A DNA stretch of 64,000 nucleotides from Rossellomorea vietnamensis (GCF_001305855.1 NZ_LIXZ01000006.1:212828-276827); one strand, 5' to 3'; positions 43,953-52,989 are shown, counted from the first letter of the stretch. Numbers and translations are program-made. The notes: generated by a model from the sequence alone, not told the origin.

Positions 43953-44642
43953 GTGAAACGTACCTTCATCATCCTTCTGATTACAGTAACTCTTGTGATT
44001 CTCTGGACCCATACAAATGCCAATTACGATGGTACCCTCTTAAAACACTCTCCCCTTAAAACGCGTATAAACCTTCAATCCAGTAATCAGCTGGAAAATA
44101 TGATCCTCTTACCAGAATCGACGTTTGATCAAGAAGAGGCCGGTGAAATGATCAAAAGACTGGATCATATTCCGACATCTCTGTTGGAGTCCGCCGAATC
44201 CCAGGATATCAAAATTCGATTATTCCAAAATAAATTAACCGATTTTTCTACGACAAGTCACTTGAAAGGAGTCACTCCGAGAGGGTACACTAATAAAAGT
44301 ATTACGTGGGATGATGTCCCCGGAATTGGTGGTTCCAAACTTGTGTTGGTCAAGATTGGTCATAGTGAGAAGGGGCAGGGGCACAACTCATATAACTTGG
44401 AACTACATGAGACTGCCCACAGCATAGACCGGTACGTCCTGTCCGATCTATATTATAAGCTTGATTTCCTGCCCATTTGGAAGAGGGAGGCACCACTTTT
44501 ATTCCCGGATGAACCCTACTTCAACCAATATAAAGAAGAATATTTTGCTGAAACATTTGCTATGTACTATTTGAATCCCGAAACTAGGAATCTACTTAAG
44601 CAAAAGGCACCCGCAACATATCAATTTTTTAAAGAACTATAA
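43953..44642 (+). CDS. Secreted anthrax lethal factor-like zinc metallopeptidase
   Basis: A 229-residue protein with an N-terminal signal/anchor ([19 protein letters not shown]) and one catalytic domain. The zinc site is H152-E-T-A-H156 in [12 protein letters not shown], with a third ligand Glu200 in [13 protein letters not shown]. This arrangement is that of the ATLF-like domain shared by anthrax lethal factor and Pro-Pro endopeptidases. It starts at GTG after AGGAGGG. It has no toxin translocation domain, so it is more likely a cell-surface or secreted protease than a toxin. Inserted between ypjP and thyA compared with B. subtilis. Confidence 0.83.
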   Translation: MKRTFIILLITVTLVILWTHTNANYDGTLLKHSPLKTRINLQSSNQLENMILLPESTFDQEEAGEMIKRLDHIPTSLLESAESQDIKIRLFQNKLTDFSTTSHLKGVTPRGYTNKSITWDDVPGIGGSKLVLVKIGHSEKGQGHNSYNLELHETAHSIDRYVLSDLYYKLDFLPIWKREAPLLFPDEPYFNQYKEEYFAETFAMYYLNPETRNLLKQKAPATYQFFKEL

Positions 44643-44664
44643 ACTTATAGAAGGTGTGGTCAAG

Positions 44665-45459
44665 GTGAAGCAGTATTTAGACTTGTGCAAACATGTACTG
44701 GAAAATGGGACAAAGAAAGAGGACCGGACGGGAACGGGTACGATCAGTACGTTCGGTTATCAGATGCGTTTTGATTTACAGGAAGGATTCCCTCTTGTGA
44801 CAACGAAAAAGCTGCATGTGAAATCGATCATCCATGAACTACTCTGGTTCTTAAAAGGAGATACGAATGTAGCTTATCTTCAGGAGAACGGTGTACGCAT
44901 CTGGAACGAGTGGGCTGATGAAAACGGTGAATTGGGGCCTGTATACGGGCATCAATGGCGGTCATGGTCCGGTGCAAATGGTGAAACCATCGACCAGATC
45001 TCGAACCTTATCGACACCATCAAGAATCACCCTGATTCAAGACGAATGATCGTGAGTGCTTGGAATGTAGCTGATGTGGATCACATGGCTTTGCCTCCTT
45101 GTCACTGCCTGTTCCAATTCTACGTTTCTGACGGGAAGTTGTCCTGCCAGTTGTATCAACGCTCTGCGGATGTTTTCCTTGGGGTACCCTTTAATATTGC
45201 TTCGTATGCTCTATTAACGATGATGGTTGCTCAGGCTTGCGATTTAGAGGCGGGGGAGTTCGTTCATACATTCGGCGACGTGCATATCTATCAAAATCAT
45301 CTTGATCAAGTAAAGTTACAACTATCAAGAGATCCGAAACCATTGCCGACGCTAACGATCAATCCTGAAGTGAAAGACATCTTCGGTTTCAGCTTCGAAG
45401 ACTTCAAACTCGAAGGATACGATCCACACCCTCACATCAAAGGGGTCGTAAGCGTATGA
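44665..45459 (+). CDS. thyA: Thymidylate synthase (ThyA family)
   Basis: A 264-residue folate-dependent enzyme converting dUMP to dTMP. The catalytic Cys146 is in [11 protein letters not shown]. Other signatures are [11 protein letters not shown] and [20 protein letters not shown]. Length and Cys position equal those of E. coli ThyA; it corresponds to B. subtilis ThyB. I start at GTG 44665 after GAAGGTG. dfrA overlaps the last four bases, a conserved pairing because dihydrofolate made here is recycled by DfrA. Confidence 0.97.
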   Translation: MKQYLDLCKHVLENGTKKEDRTGTGTISTFGYQMRFDLQEGFPLVTTKKLHVKSIIHELLWFLKGDTNVAYLQENGVRIWNEWADENGELGPVYGHQWRSWSGANGETIDQISNLIDTIKNHPDSRRMIVSAWNVADVDHMALPPCHCLFQFYVSDGKLSCQLYQRSADVFLGVPFNIASYALLTMMVAQACDLEAGEFVHTFGDVHIYQNHLDQVKLQLSRDPKPLPTLTINPEVKDIFGFSFEDFKLEGYDPHPHIKGVVSV

Positions 45460-45944
45460 TTTCATTTATATGGGCAATGGATCAGAATCAGCTGATTGGG
45501 AAAGATAATGGGCTGCCATGGAGACTTCCCGAGGACCTGAAATTCTTTAAAAGGACGACAAATGGGCATGGGGTTGTAATGGGGAGAAAGACGTTCGATT
45601 CCATCGGTAAGCCCCTTCCAAATCGTGAGAATGTCATTTTGACGAGAAACACACATTTCGAGCAGGAAGGCTGTCTCGTATTACATTCCGTTGAAGAAGT
45701 TGTGAGATGGTCAGAAGAAAGACATGAGGAAATCTTTATCATGGGTGGCAGAGAAATATACAAACAGTTTATTCCCCATGTAGAGAAACTCTACGTCACT
45801 GAAATCCATCATGAATTTGAAGGGGACACGACCATGCCTTCCATTCCATGGGAAGAATTCACCTGTATCTCATCGGAAAAGGGTGTCAGGGACGAGAAGA
45901 ATCCTTACGACTATGAATTCAAGATCTATGAAAGAAAGAAATGA
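45456..45944 (+). CDS. dfrA: Dihydrofolate reductase
   Basis: A 162-residue enzyme. [30 protein letters not shown] contains the conserved substrate Asp/Trp region, [22 protein letters not shown] the NADPH-binding region, and [11 protein letters not shown] the Gly-Gly motif. The start overlaps the thyA stop (ATGA). It regenerates THF after thymidylate synthesis. Confidence 0.97.
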   Translation: MISFIWAMDQNQLIGKDNGLPWRLPEDLKFFKRTTNGHGVVMGRKTFDSIGKPLPNRENVILTRNTHFEQEGCLVLHSVEEVVRWSEERHEEIFIMGGREIYKQFIPHVEKLYVTEIHHEFEGDTTMPSIPWEEFTCISSEKGVRDEKNPYDYEFKIYERKK

Positions 45945-45951
45945 TAAGTAC

Positions 45952-45989
45952 AGGGTGGAGCCTAGGTCATAATCGGCTTCACCTTTTTT
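45952..45989 (+). terminator. thyA-dfrA terminator
   Basis: GGTGGAGCC pairs with GGCTTCACC (one G-T wobble) with a T run after. Confidence 0.85.
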
Positions 45990-46014
45990 TGGTGAAAGAT
46001 GTGGAAATCATCAT

Positions 46015-46050
46015 AATAAAAAAGGGTCCAGCCGTTAGCTGGACCCTTTA
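46015..46050 (-). terminator. Hemolysin III gene terminator
   Basis: AAAGGGTCCAGC pairs with GCTGGACCCTTT; on the minus strand it ends in TTTTTTATT. Confidence 0.9.
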
Positions 46051-46068
46051 CACATTCGAATGAATTAT

Positions 46069-46707
46069 TTACACATAGAACAAGATACAGAAATACATAA
46101 ATCCGCTGCCGGCAAGGACGAACAGGTGCCAGATGGCGTGATTATAAGGAAGTTTATTCCATACATAGAAGATGGCACCGACGGAGTACATGATCCCTCC
46201 TGTTAAGAGAAGCCCGAATCCTGCTCCTGTCAAACTCGCATATAACGGTTTAATCGCGATGATGACGAGCCAGCCCATCACAAGATAGAATAGGGTGGAT
46301 ACCACCTGATAGCGTTGAACAAAATAACACTTGAACACAATCCCCACTATGGCAAGTCCCCACACAATCCCAAATAAAGTCCATCCTAATGCACCTCTCA
46401 CACTGACAAGCATAAATGGCGTATACGTCCCAGCGATCAGCACATAAATGGCCGAATGATCCAAGATCGCAAATAGATTTTTAACCTTTGAGGGCTTAAA
46501 GCTGTGCAGGAGTGTCGAAAATAAGTAAAGAAGAATCATGGAAGCTCCGAATATCGAGAAGCTGACAATATGCCAGGCAGATCCTTCATGTACGGCAAAA
46601 ACGATTAACATCACTAATGCCGGAATGCTGAGGATCAATCCGATCCCATGGGTGATGGCGTTCGCAACTTCTTCTTTCCAATTGGAAAAATCGAAATCAT
46701 AGGTCAA
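46069..46707 (-). CDS. yplQ: Hemolysin III family protein (YplQ)
   Basis: A 212-residue seven-helix PAQR/HlyIII membrane protein. EEVANAITHGIGLILSIPAL is the N-terminal hallmark. LFAILDHSAIYVLIAGTYTPF and NHAIWHLFVLAGSGFMYF carry the conserved Asp/His metal-site residues. I prefer TTG 46707 because AAAGGA lies before it and the length fits the family; an ATG at 46761 would add 18 polar residues but its nearest ribosome-binding site is 16 bases away. Haemolytic activity is historical; the role may be in lipid hydrolysis or signalling. Confidence 0.88.
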   Translation of the reverse strand: MTYDFDFSNWKEEVANAITHGIGLILSIPALVMLIVFAVHEGSAWHIVSFSIFGASMILLYLFSTLLHSFKPSKVKNLFAILDHSAIYVLIAGTYTPFMLVSVRGALGWTLFGIVWGLAIVGIVFKCYFVQRYQVVSTLFYLVMGWLVIIAIKPLYASLTGAGFGLLLTGGIMYSVGAIFYVWNKLPYNHAIWHLFVLAGSGFMYFCILFYV

Positions 46708-46893
46708 AGTGGTTTCATCCTTTCTGCGATCGTCTGATTGATCGCTTAACGAGTTTTTCATCTATATACATGATAATCCTCTTTAAGCTATTGTGCAATC
46801 ATCAACATAGTAAAGGAGTAAAGTGTAATGGTTGGATTCGAGTGCGGAATGATGTATATTCCTAAGTAAAGAAACGATGGTGAGGTGGCAAAT

Positions 46894-47556
46894 GTGTGCG
46901 GAAGATTTTCTTTGACGACCCCCTTAGAAGAATTGGTAAAACACTATTTGATTGATGAATACCTTGAAGAATGGCAGCCGAGATACAATATCGCTCCATC
47001 TCAGAATATCCTTTCCCTTATTTCTCACAAGGGAAAGCGGAGAGCGGGTGAAATCACTTGGGGGCTTGTTCCCAAGTGGGCTGACCCCACTAAGTGGAAG
47101 CCATTGATCAATGCCCGTAGTGAAACGCTCCTGGATAAACCCAGTTTCAAATCCCTCGTGCATTCAAAAAGGATGGTGATCTTTGCCGATGGTTTTTATG
47201 AATGGAAGAAGGATGAGTCAGGGAAGATTCCAGTAAGGTTCCAATTGAATGAAGGAAATCCATTTGTATTTGCAGGGTTATGGGACAGGAATGGAGGGGT
47301 CACCACCTCGACCATTCTGACTACCGAAGCGAATTCCCTCGTGGGAGATGTTCATCAAAGAATGCCGGTGATGCTCACAAACAGCGAGGATATCGAGAAA
47401 TGGCTCAACACAGAGGAATACTCCTTTGATCAGGCTGCTTCCGTTTTAATGCCAATCCCTGATGAATGGATGAAAGGGTACCAGGTATCCAGTGTCGTGA
47501 ACTCCCCCAAACATGATACTGCAGAATGTTTAGTCCCGGTTTCAACAGGAGTATAA
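46894..47556 (+). CDS. SRAP domain protein (HMCES/YedK family)
   Basis: A 220-residue SOS-response-associated peptidase-type protein. The start GTG is followed directly by Cys2 (C-G-R-F), the catalytic Cys that is freed by Met removal and cross-links abasic sites. RYNIAPSQ, WGLVPKWA, NARSETL and ADGFYEWKK are further motifs; the active His is in HQRMPVML. It shields abasic sites in single-stranded DNA. An in-frame upstream GTG would bury Cys2, which is why this start was chosen. Confidence 0.93.
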   Translation: MCGRFSLTTPLEELVKHYLIDEYLEEWQPRYNIAPSQNILSLISHKGKRRAGEITWGLVPKWADPTKWKPLINARSETLLDKPSFKSLVHSKRMVIFADGFYEWKKDESGKIPVRFQLNEGNPFVFAGLWDRNGGVTTSTILTTEANSLVGDVHQRMPVMLTNSEDIEKWLNTEEYSFDQAASVLMPIPDEWMKGYQVSSVVNSPKHDTAECLVPVSTGV

Positions 47557-47648
47557 AAATTTTGACACTTTCGCATGATTAGACATTTTATGCGGTTATA
47601 AATAGGGTATAATAGAAGAATAAACGGGCGAAAAAGAGGATTGATACT

Positions 47649-47900
47649 TTGCTGACAAAAACCATCGAGTTCAAATCAAAGTATGGACGGAAGGTCAAAA
47701 TCTCAGAAGTTCCTGTATTGAAGAAAGACAGCCCTCTCTACCTGAGGGTTAATCTTAGGCTGCATCAATTTATTACTAAAGTGATGAATCATAATGAACC
47801 TAAGACAATCTTCAGCTTTAGGGAACATTTAAAGAGAACGACGAAATGGTCAGAGTACGAAGAGATTTATCAATCAGAAGAGTTAAAGAATAATGCATAA
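47649..47900 (+). CDS. ypmP: YpmP-like small protein (DUF2535)
   Basis: An 83-residue basic soluble protein (TIEFKSKYGRKVKISEVPVL... to ...KRTTKWSEYEEIYQSEEL). Size and neighbourhood match YpmP, of unknown function. It starts at TTG after AAAGAGGATTG. Ends in a strong terminator. Name from pattern memory and synteny. Confidence 0.75.
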   Translation: MLTKTIEFKSKYGRKVKISEVPVLKKDSPLYLRVNLRLHQFITKVMNHNEPKTIFSFREHLKRTTKWSEYEEIYQSEELKNNA

Positions 47901-47908
47901 GTTTTACG

Positions 47909-47955
47909 GGGTTCTGATCCTCAGGCATAGAGATTGCCTGGGATCAGACCTTTTT
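47909..47955 (+). terminator. ypmP terminator
   Basis: GGTTCTGATCC pairs with GGATCAGACC, with CAGGCA/TGCCTG continuing the stem, then TTTTT. Confidence 0.88.
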
Positions 47956-48091
47956 GTATGACTTCCATCCGGTTTGGGGTATATCATTAGCATATATCCA
48001 TTGATACAATGGGCCATTGAGTTAAATGCTTACTATCTATTTAAATCTTCAGCGATTAACGATATAATACTTATGATATGGGAGATAGGAT

Positions 48092-48943
48092 GTGGCAAAA
48101 TTGACCAAAATAAAGATTGTAACAGATTCGACAGTTGATTTATCTGATGAAATCGTAAAAGACTTGAATATTCATGTGGTTCCTCTGTCCATTTCGATTG
48201 ATGGAGAAACATACTTAGATAGAGTGGATCTTTCACCGTTAAGCTTCTTGGAAAAAATGAAGGCTTCGAAAGAATTACCAAAAAGTTCTCAACCGCCTGC
48301 AGGGTCATTTGTTGAACTGTATGATGAATTAGGTAAAGATGGATCACGCGTTTTATCCATACATATGACCGGTAATATGAGTGGGACCGTTCGATCGGCA
48401 GAGTCTGCCGCAGACATGTCTTCAGCAGATGTGACAGTCGTAGATTCACGTTTCATTTCAAAAGGACTGGCTTTCCAGGTGATTGAAGCCGCTAAGCTTG
48501 CTCAAGAAGGAAAGTCCATGGAAGAAATTCTTTCGGCCATCGATGAGATCCGCTCGAAGACAAAATTGTTTGTCGTGGTAGACACCCTTGAAAATCTTGT
48601 GAAAGGTGGCAGGATCGGAAAAGGGCGTGCCATGATCGGTTCCCTGCTCAATATCAAGCCGATTGCATCACTTGAAGGGGCTGAGTATACTCCCGTTGCG
48701 AAGGTACGAAGTCATTCACAGGTAGTGAAGTACTTAACGACACAATTTGTAGATGATGTGAAAGGAAAGACCATACGGGGAGTTGGACTCGTCCACGCGG
48801 ATGGAATGAATCTGGCTCAAAACCTGAAAGCCAAGATCATAGAGAAAACGGGATACGATCAAATTGATATCGCTCCCACAACACCTATTATCAGCACACA
48901 TACAGGTATCGGGGCCATCGGTTTCATGTATTACACAGACTAA
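48092..48943 (+). CDS. DegV family fatty-acid-binding protein, copy 2
   Basis: A 283-residue DegV/EDD protein: IKIVTDSTVDLSDEIVKDL, SSQPPAGSFVELYDELG, IHMTGNMSGTVRSAESAA, VVDSRFISKGL and VVDTLENLVKGGRIGKG. Likely a FakB-type fatty acid carrier. It starts at GTG after GGGAGATAGG. It corresponds to the DegV gene near ypmP in B. subtilis and is clearly divergent from the copy at 36.5 kb, so the two may prefer different acyl chains. Confidence 0.9.
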   Translation: MAKLTKIKIVTDSTVDLSDEIVKDLNIHVVPLSISIDGETYLDRVDLSPLSFLEKMKASKELPKSSQPPAGSFVELYDELGKDGSRVLSIHMTGNMSGTVRSAESAADMSSADVTVVDSRFISKGLAFQVIEAAKLAQEGKSMEEILSAIDEIRSKTKLFVVVDTLENLVKGGRIGKGRAMIGSLLNIKPIASLEGAEYTPVAKVRSHSQVVKYLTTQFVDDVKGKTIRGVGLVHADGMNLAQNLKAKIIEKTGYDQIDIAPTTPIISTHTGIGAIGFMYYTD

Positions 48944-48948
48944 TGAAT

Positions 48949-48986
48949 AAAAGACGAAAGGGAATCAATCCTTTCGTCTTTTTTTT
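48949..48986. terminator. Bidirectional terminator, degV copy 2 / PCYCGC lipoprotein
   Basis: AAAGACGAAAGG pairs with CCTTTCGTCTTT; T runs follow on both strands. Confidence 0.9.
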
Positions 48987-48994
48987 GGATGAAA

Positions 48995-49480
48995 TCATGA
49001 AGGCATAGGAGTAGGGGTGGGCTTAGCGTATCCTTCTTTATATTGTTCATCTATATATGTTCTGATTTGTTTGATGGAATCACCATTCTTATATTTTACG
49101 ATGGATTCAGCTGCGATTTTTAAGCAAAGTTCACATCTGGTACCGTGGTCGTCCCAAACCACTTTGTTTCCCTCGGTTTTATAAACAAAGCAATTCAGGT
49201 TGCTTTCGTGCCCTGCTGAATCCCCGCATCCACAATAACAAGGAATATATTTTAGGAGCTCAGGGTTTTTAGCTGCGGAGGAATAGATTAGTTTCATATT
49301 GTCATCCTTATCGTCAAGAAAAGAGGGAAGGGTCTCGACGGAAGCGGTTTCTTCTCTAATGTCCCCGTTAGCAGCAGTATGATCTTTGTGTGCATCTTCA
49401 TTCTGATCACTGGAGCATCCGGCAAGTAACCCTAATAAACCAATCAAACATGTGAAATACAGAAAGATATTTTTCTTCAT
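48995..49480 (-). CDS. PCYCGC-motif lipoprotein
   Basis: A 161-residue lipoprotein. The signal peptide ends in the lipobox LLAGC with lipidated Cys22, followed by an acidic His-rich linker. The PCYCGCGDS motif sits in LLKYIPCYCGCG, with further Cys in LNCFVY and RCELCLKIA. The family is of unknown function; the Cys/His set suggests metal or redox work outside the membrane. The start ATG 49480 follows AAAGGTGATTGGT. Ends Pro-rich (PTPTPMPS). Confidence 0.87.
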   Translation of the reverse strand: MKKNIFLYFTCLIGLLGLLAGCSSDQNEDAHKDHTAANGDIREETASVETLPSFLDDKDDNMKLIYSSAAKNPELLKYIPCYCGCGDSAGHESNLNCFVYKTEGNKVVWDDHGTRCELCLKIAAESIVKYKNGDSIKQIRTYIDEQYKEGYAKPTPTPMPS

Positions 49481-49692
49481 ACCAATCACCTTTCATTTTA
49501 GATATATCCGTATTGTACCATGGTCATCATAACGGGTATGTCCCAGTTATTGTTGATTTTATGAATATTATTGCCACCTCATAACTACAACCAACATATC
49601 ATAGAAATATAATAGGCAAGAAAGGCTCAAATAGAATTGGGAAATACAGCATTTCCTCCTTATTATAGAGGATGTTTGTTGAAGGGAAGTGT

Positions 49693-50688
49693 ATGTGCTT
49701 GTCTGATAAAAAGAAAGTGTTGGTGTTTTCAGATTTCGGAATCGATGATATCGTTGCTGTATTGTATGCTTACTATAGCGATACGATTGAAGTCGTTGGG
49801 ATTGTTTCGGACTATGGGAATGTTTCCAGAGAATCTGCATTGAAAAATGTAAAATACCTGCAAAGCATTACGGGGATAACAGATATCCCGGTTATCGGTG
49901 GTGCGGTCTCTGCCTTGACGGGTACCCGGCCGACATTCTATCCGGAAGTTCATGGTGTGGCTGGACTCGGGCCGATCATACCTGATGAAATTGATTTCAA
50001 TGCTTCAGACATAAGTGAAAATTTCTATCAAATCAAGGAACTCATTAATCAATATTCAGGGGAACTCTATATCTATTGTGCAGGTCGATTAACCTCATTG
50101 GCTACAGCCTTTATTTTATATCCTGAAACGATGAAGAAAGTGAAAGAATTTTATGTGATGGGAGGGGCATTCAATGTTCCCGGAAATGTTACCGCGACCG
50201 CAGAGGCCAATTTCCATGGAGATCCTTATGCTGCGAATATCCTGATTCAGCTTGCCCCGAAGAAAATTCACCTCATTCCATTGGATGTTACAATGTATGC
50301 ACTCATCACTCCCCTCATGATCGATCAACTCCATGAATTTTATCTGAAATCAAATGATAAGGTTGGCCAGATCATTAAACCAATGGTTGATTATTATTAC
50401 GGGTTTTATAAGAAGACCTATCCAGATATTACTGGAAGTCCCCTCCATGATTTAGTGGCTATGTGGGCACTTGCTGATGGTGGGAAGATGGTATTCGAGG
50501 AAGTCCCGATACGGGTTGCTGTCAATACGGGCTGTACATTTGGCCAAAGTATCGGTGATTTTAGGAAGTCAACGGATAAAGAACCATGGCGAATCCATAA
50601 AATTGCAAAACAATTCCATTACGGCCAATTTATTAAGGAAGTGTTTTCTACATTGCAATCGGGACCGAGCCGTCCGGAATGGGGATGA
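49693..50688 (+). CDS. Nucleoside hydrolase family protein
   Basis: A 331-residue inosine/uridine-preferring nucleoside hydrolase homolog. The N-terminal calcium/ribose motif reads VFSDFGIDDIVA (D14, D18, D19); the usual DxDxGxDD has its first Asp replaced by Phe. The later Asp is in PLHDLVAMWAL. NANFHGDPYAA-type sequence (AEANFHGDPYAANIL) and AGRLTSLATA are retained. It probably still cleaves N-ribosides. ATG 49693 follows GAAGGGAAG; an earlier ATG at 49672 is less well placed. Confidence 0.85.
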   Translation: MCLSDKKKVLVFSDFGIDDIVAVLYAYYSDTIEVVGIVSDYGNVSRESALKNVKYLQSITGITDIPVIGGAVSALTGTRPTFYPEVHGVAGLGPIIPDEIDFNASDISENFYQIKELINQYSGELYIYCAGRLTSLATAFILYPETMKKVKEFYVMGGAFNVPGNVTATAEANFHGDPYAANILIQLAPKKIHLIPLDVTMYALITPLMIDQLHEFYLKSNDKVGQIIKPMVDYYYGFYKKTYPDITGSPLHDLVAMWALADGGKMVFEEVPIRVAVNTGCTFGQSIGDFRKSTDKEPWRIHKIAKQFHYGQFIKEVFSTLQSGPSRPEWG

Positions 50689-50768
50689 CAGATAGATGAG
50701 TGTATTAATGTTTTACAGATGAAGAACCGTGATATAATAACAAAAAGAGTAAAAGCGAGGTGACATAT

Positions 50769-51599
50769 ATGAAAAAAATGTCCATTCTCATGCTCGCTTT
50801 TGTTTTTTTCCTGGCAGGGTGTTCGTTAGAAGATGCTGCTGATCACATTACAAGGGAAGTATCCAACTGGGATAAAGAAAGTCCCAATGAAACATTTATA
50901 CCGAAGAACTTGAAGGTGGTTTCAATTGGAGATTCATTGACTCAAGGTGTCGGTGACAGTACGAAAAAGGGTGGGTATGTTCCTTATTTGGAAAAGAGCC
51001 TCGAATCTTTGGATGGGGTAAAGGATGCCCAGTTTCATAACTACGGAGTCAGGGGAAACCGTACCGATCAATTATTGAAAAGGCTGAAGAAGGAAGATGT
51101 GAAATCTTCCATCGAAGAGTCTGATTTAGTGATGATCACCATCGGCGGTAACGATGTTATGAAAATTTTTCGTGAAAATTTATCACACTTGAAGTTAGAG
51201 GTATTCCAGGAGGAGAAACGACAATATCAACTCCGGTTACAAGAAATCATTGAAACGATCAGAAGTTATAACCCCGATGCAGGCATTGTCCTGGTCGGTC
51301 TGTATAATCCTTTTAATACTTGGTTTTCGAATATTGATGAAGTCAATCAGGTGATTCATGATTGGAATGAAGCAAGCATACAGATACTGACGGGTTATGA
51401 TAAGACGTTATTCGTGAAAATCGAGGACTTATTTATTGATGCAGGAGATACTCTTTTGTATGAAGACTACTTTCATCCCAATGATGATGGGTACAAATTG
51501 ATCGCAGACCGCATGTTTACGGATCTTGCAAAAGGGAAAACATTAGCTACATTGACAGATAGAAAAGATTCTGTTGAGGAAGAGGAGCAGCCGTCATGA
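50769..51599 (+). CDS. ypmR: SGNH/GDSL lipoprotein YpmR
   Basis: A 276-residue lipoprotein: lipobox FLAGC with Cys18, then an SGNH hydrolase domain with GDSLTQG (54-60), NYGVRGNRTDQLL (block II Gly), IGGNDV (block III Asn) and YFHPNDDGYKLIA (block V Asp-x2-His type). It probably deacylates envelope lipids or peptidoglycan/sugar esters. GAGGTGA precedes the ATG. ypmS overlaps its stop by four bases, the same pairing as in B. subtilis. Confidence 0.92.
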   Translation: MKKMSILMLAFVFFLAGCSLEDAADHITREVSNWDKESPNETFIPKNLKVVSIGDSLTQGVGDSTKKGGYVPYLEKSLESLDGVKDAQFHNYGVRGNRTDQLLKRLKKEDVKSSIEESDLVMITIGGNDVMKIFRENLSHLKLEVFQEEKRQYQLRLQEIIETIRSYNPDAGIVLVGLYNPFNTWFSNIDEVNQVIHDWNEASIQILTGYDKTLFVKIEDLFIDAGDTLLYEDYFHPNDDGYKLIADRMFTDLAKGKTLATLTDRKDSVEEEEQPS

Positions 51600-52183
51600 A
51601 GAACAAATGGAAGGTAGGGTTCTTTGTCCTTTTAGGTATGATCATTCTGGGATTCGTCATCATTGTGTCCATGATCTTTATGCCTGTAAAGGATGATGCA
51701 CTGCCTGAGGACAATAAAAATACAGATCGACAAGTAGGATTTAATGTAGAGACCAACAAAAAAGATTTAAATCTTATTATTGAACATTATATTGAAGAAG
51801 AAGGGATGAAAGGTCCGGTGGATTACGATGTTCAGCTGAAGGATGATGTTGAACTTCTCGGGTCGGTCCCTGTCTTTACTTCAAATCTGGACTTTAAATT
51901 GAATTTCGAACCGAAGGCATTGGATAATGGAGATATTTTGTTGAAACAAAAATCCATTTCAGTCGGTGCCCTGAATCTCCCTGTCAACTATGTATTGAAA
52001 GTGATCAGAGATTCTTATAATTTTCCGGACTGGGTAAAGATTCAACCCAATGATGAATTGATTTACGTCTCACTCCAGGACATGAAACTGAAGAGTGATG
52101 TGAAAGTACGGGCAAACGAATTCGATTTGAAAGAAGATAATATTTCATTCAGATTACTCGTCCCTGTTGACCGTGCACAATAA
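51596..52183 (+). CDS. ypmS: YpmS, membrane-anchored DUF2140 protein
   Basis: A 195-residue protein with one N-terminal helix (VGFFVLLGMIILGFVIIVSM) and an extracellular domain (NLIIEHYIEEEGMKGPVDYD, VPVFTSNLDFKLNFEPKAL). The DUF2140/YpmS family is of unknown role but travels with the SGNH lipoprotein YpmR. The start overlaps the ypmR stop (ATGA). The last codons lie inside a long inverted repeat. Confidence 0.9.
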   Translation: MKNKWKVGFFVLLGMIILGFVIIVSMIFMPVKDDALPEDNKNTDRQVGFNVETNKKDLNLIIEHYIEEEGMKGPVDYDVQLKDDVELLGSVPVFTSNLDFKLNFEPKALDNGDILLKQKSISVGALNLPVNYVLKVIRDSYNFPDWVKIQPNDELIYVSLQDMKLKSDVKVRANEFDLKEDNISFRLLVPVDRAQ

Positions 52184-52229
52184 GAAAAAGGTGGCTTCCT
52201 CTTAGAGTCACCTTTTTCTTATTGTGCAC
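52173..52229. terminator. Long perfect inverted repeat, ypmS / DUF4397 gene
   Basis: GTGCACAATAAGAAAAAGGT plus one more base (21 bp from 52173) pairs exactly with the complementary arm ending at 52229; loop about 15 bases. It begins within the ypmS coding sequence and serves both convergent genes. Confidence 0.88.
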
Positions 52230-52248
52230 TTACTTTTGTGCTATGATT

Positions 52249-52989
52249 CTATCCTTTCAACAGGAGAGCTTCCAGTTCCGGGGTTCCATTGGCCAATCCC
52301 ACTGCAACGATCGTGTATGCCTGATTCGGGCTCAGCTTTACATTCGGAACGCTCAATACACTGTTTTTACTTCCGGCTACCCTTGCCTCGAGATTGACGG
52401 TCATTGGAGTCAACCCGAGATAATCGGTCGCTTGTTTAAAGGAGATATCAGGGAATATAACATCCCCGCCTTTTACAGCTATATCAACTGCCGGGGCATC
52501 AGGGGAAAGATGAATGAACTTTACCTTTGTTTCTCCAACTGGCACCGTTGGATCATCTAGATAAGGAAGTAATTGCATTTTATTAAGTGTTCCGACAGCT
52601 GCAAGAGTGTAAATTTTTCCTGGATCGATTTTCACTTTTTTACTAATGACCGTTGTCACACTTGTACCTGCAGGGTATACATCAATATGATATTTACCGG
52701 CAGGCAATGTTAAATAATCGCTCACATCTTTAAAGGCTACATCCCGTAATACACGATTTCCGTTAACGTATACATCTACATTCGGTGCATCGGGGACGGC
52801 ATGTAATACGCGGACGTACGATGGCTGAGCAGAGGTGGTCATATCTGCTCGCTGCGCCTGCATGGCAAGCCTCATATATTTAAGGTGTTTCTGGTAGTAA
52901 TGAACGTGCATGGACGGATCAGAATATTTATAATAACCGGATAACAAGTCATACATCGCAGCTTTCGTCAAATAATCATGTTGGCTCAT
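52249..52989 (-). CDS. DUF4397 domain protein
   Basis: A 246-residue protein with an N-terminal helical part (MSQHDYLTKAAMYDLLSGYY...) and two DUF4397 beta-sandwich repeats: VRVLHAVPDAPNVDVYVNG, and then VKFIHLSPDAPAVDIAVKG. DUF4397 proteins are often cell-surface, yet no signal peptide is visible here. GGGAGAG precedes the ATG. Single gene, convergent with ypmS. Confidence 0.87.
   Translation of the reverse strand: MSQHDYLTKAAMYDLLSGYYKYSDPSMHVHYYQKHLKYMRLAMQAQRADMTTSAQPSYVRVLHAVPDAPNVDVYVNGNRVLRDVAFKDVSDYLTLPAGKYHIDVYPAGTSVTTVISKKVKIDPGKIYTLAAVGTLNKMQLLPYLDDPTVPVGETKVKFIHLSPDAPAVDIAVKGGDVIFPDISFKQATDYLGLTPMTVNLEARVAGSKNSVLSVPNVKLSPNQAYTIVAVGLANGTPELEALLLKG

Noticed and set aside
52222-52560. 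Rightward open frame opposite the DUF4397 gene
   Set aside because: It is the antisense shadow of a well-supported domain and lacks a ribosome-binding site.
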